Program-made: the position numbers and the translations under genes
The notes under the pieces: generated by a model
The model's database searches: none
What the model was told of the DNA's origin: nothing
The model's input: only the letters and a program-made list of their open reading frames with translations
Assembly: GCA_018822805.1 (NCBI GenBank)
Contig: JAHJJU010000105.1
Coordinates: 47,266-111,265, forward strand
DNA length: 64,000 nucleotides
Reading direction: 5' to 3'
Source of the DNA: a bacterium
GTDB taxonomy: Bacteria; Campylobacterota; Campylobacteria; Campylobacterales; Sulfurovaceae
Shown here: piece after piece, positions 63,178 to 64,000 of the stretch
Numbering within the stretch: the first letter of the stretch is position 1
How the letters are laid out: each line of letters starts with the position of its first letter

Positions 63178-63873
63178 ATGAAAAATAAATCAAAATTTTT
63201 AAGTTGGAGTACAGGCTTAGATAAAGGAGAAATTAGAATAAATAGTTTTAAAAAAGGTGAAAGTTTTATATTAGAAGAAAATAACCCAATTTATGAAGTT
63301 AAGTTTAATAAAAATGAAGAAAAACTATTTGTTTTGACTTATAATAAATTAAAAGTGTATGATTTAAATACCAAAAAAGAACATACTGTATATAAGACTT
63401 TTTTTAATTATTCTCAGATGAGTGGATTTCAATTAAGTAAACATGAAAGTCAAGTTTTAATGTGGAGTGACAATGATATATATTTAAAAGAACTGTTATA
63501 TGAGCGTAGAATAGTTACTTTTAAACATGATGATTATAGTCAGGTTAAAGGAGCAATTTTTAGTAAAGATAATACAAGTGTTATTAGTTGGACTTTGAGT
63601 GGTACTATTAAAATATGGGATAAAAAAGGAATAGAACTGAGTCGTTTACAACACAATAAGGTTGAAAAAGTTGAATATATTAAAGATTATCTTGTTAGTT
63701 GGGGTGGTAATGAAGTCAAAATTTGGAGTAAAAAAGGAGTGTTATTAAATAGCTTAATAACAGATGGACATATTACTGAGTTAGGACGATTTCAGGATAA
63801 AATATATACTCGAGATTTGGATGGAGTAGTTAAACTATGGAATATAAATAACAATTTAAGGTCGTGCATCTAA
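63178..63873 (+). CDS. WD40 continuation of the TIR gene in another frame, truncated by an IS end
   Basis: Frame is open upstream to 63124; TIKIWDKKGIELSRLQHNKVEKVEYIKDYLVSWGGNEVKIWSKKG; stop TAA lies in IS sequence. Confidence 0.75.
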   Translation: MKNKSKFLSWSTGLDKGEIRINSFKKGESFILEENNPIYEVKFNKNEEKLFVLTYNKLKVYDLNTKKEHTVYKTFFNYSQMSGFQLSKHESQVLMWSDNDIYLKELLYERRIVTFKHDDYSQVKGAIFSKDNTSVISWTLSGTIKIWDKKGIELSRLQHNKVEKVEYIKDYLVSWGGNEVKIWSKKGVLLNSLITDGHITELGRFQDKIYTRDLDGVVKLWNINNNLRSCI

Positions 63874-64000
63874 AAGTAGTTGATAAAAGTATCAGAGTAT
63901 AATTATAATATGAGACATAGACCAAGTTGTAAAAAGTGTGGAAGTATTAATAGCGTAAAAAATGGGCATAATCGTTGTGGAACACAACGGTATAAATGCA
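63860..64000 (+). mobile_element. Left end of an IS1-like element, cut by window edge
   Basis: GGTCGTGCATCTAAAAGTAGTTGATAAAAG candidate terminal repeat followed by zinc-finger transposase start. Confidence 0.65.
63910..64000 (+). CDS. IS1-like transposase N-terminus (partial)
   Basis: MRHRPSCKKCGSINSVKNGHNRCGTQRYKC CxxC..C..C. Confidence 0.75.
   Translation, partial: MRHRPSCKKCGSINSVKNGHNRCGTQRYKC

Overview
The window is 64 kb of AT-rich chromosomal DNA, most likely from a chemolithotrophic Campylobacterota (Sulfurovum/Sulfurimonas-like). This placement is inferred from gene content and an HsrA/CosR-type orphan regulator, not from a search. It opens with the tail of a nif cluster (flavodoxin, nifW, nifZ, two 2Fe-2S ferredoxins) next to rpoN. 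Roughly 50 kb of housekeeping genes follow: ilvB/ilvH, lpxD, ftsY, rny, cmoB, lpxK, argB, thrC, a tRNA with CAT anticodon, rodA-like, a DEAD-box helicase, M3 peptidase, ychF, pepA, trpB, fabI and an SpoU-type methylase. From about 51 kb it becomes accessory DNA. There is a reciprocally decayed segmental duplication of a permease/SagB locus. A defence-like island then follows: an AAA ATPase + RloB pair (AbiL-like), a compact minus-strand block (antitoxin-PIN, a 157-aa orphan, a cysteine-depleted Tpx-like protein, a frameshifted ankyrin gene, a 62-aa ORF), and a divergent TIR-TM-WD40 gene. That TIR gene is split at an A8 tract and cut off by an IS1-like element. Other notable signals are a 138-nt 6S-RNA-like structure upstream of trpB, five GTAG-footed REP-like palindromes, a DUF1538/PII-like/CBS cluster, and terminator-like hairpins at the lpxK start. 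All calls come from reading the sequence and ORF translations; no searches were run.
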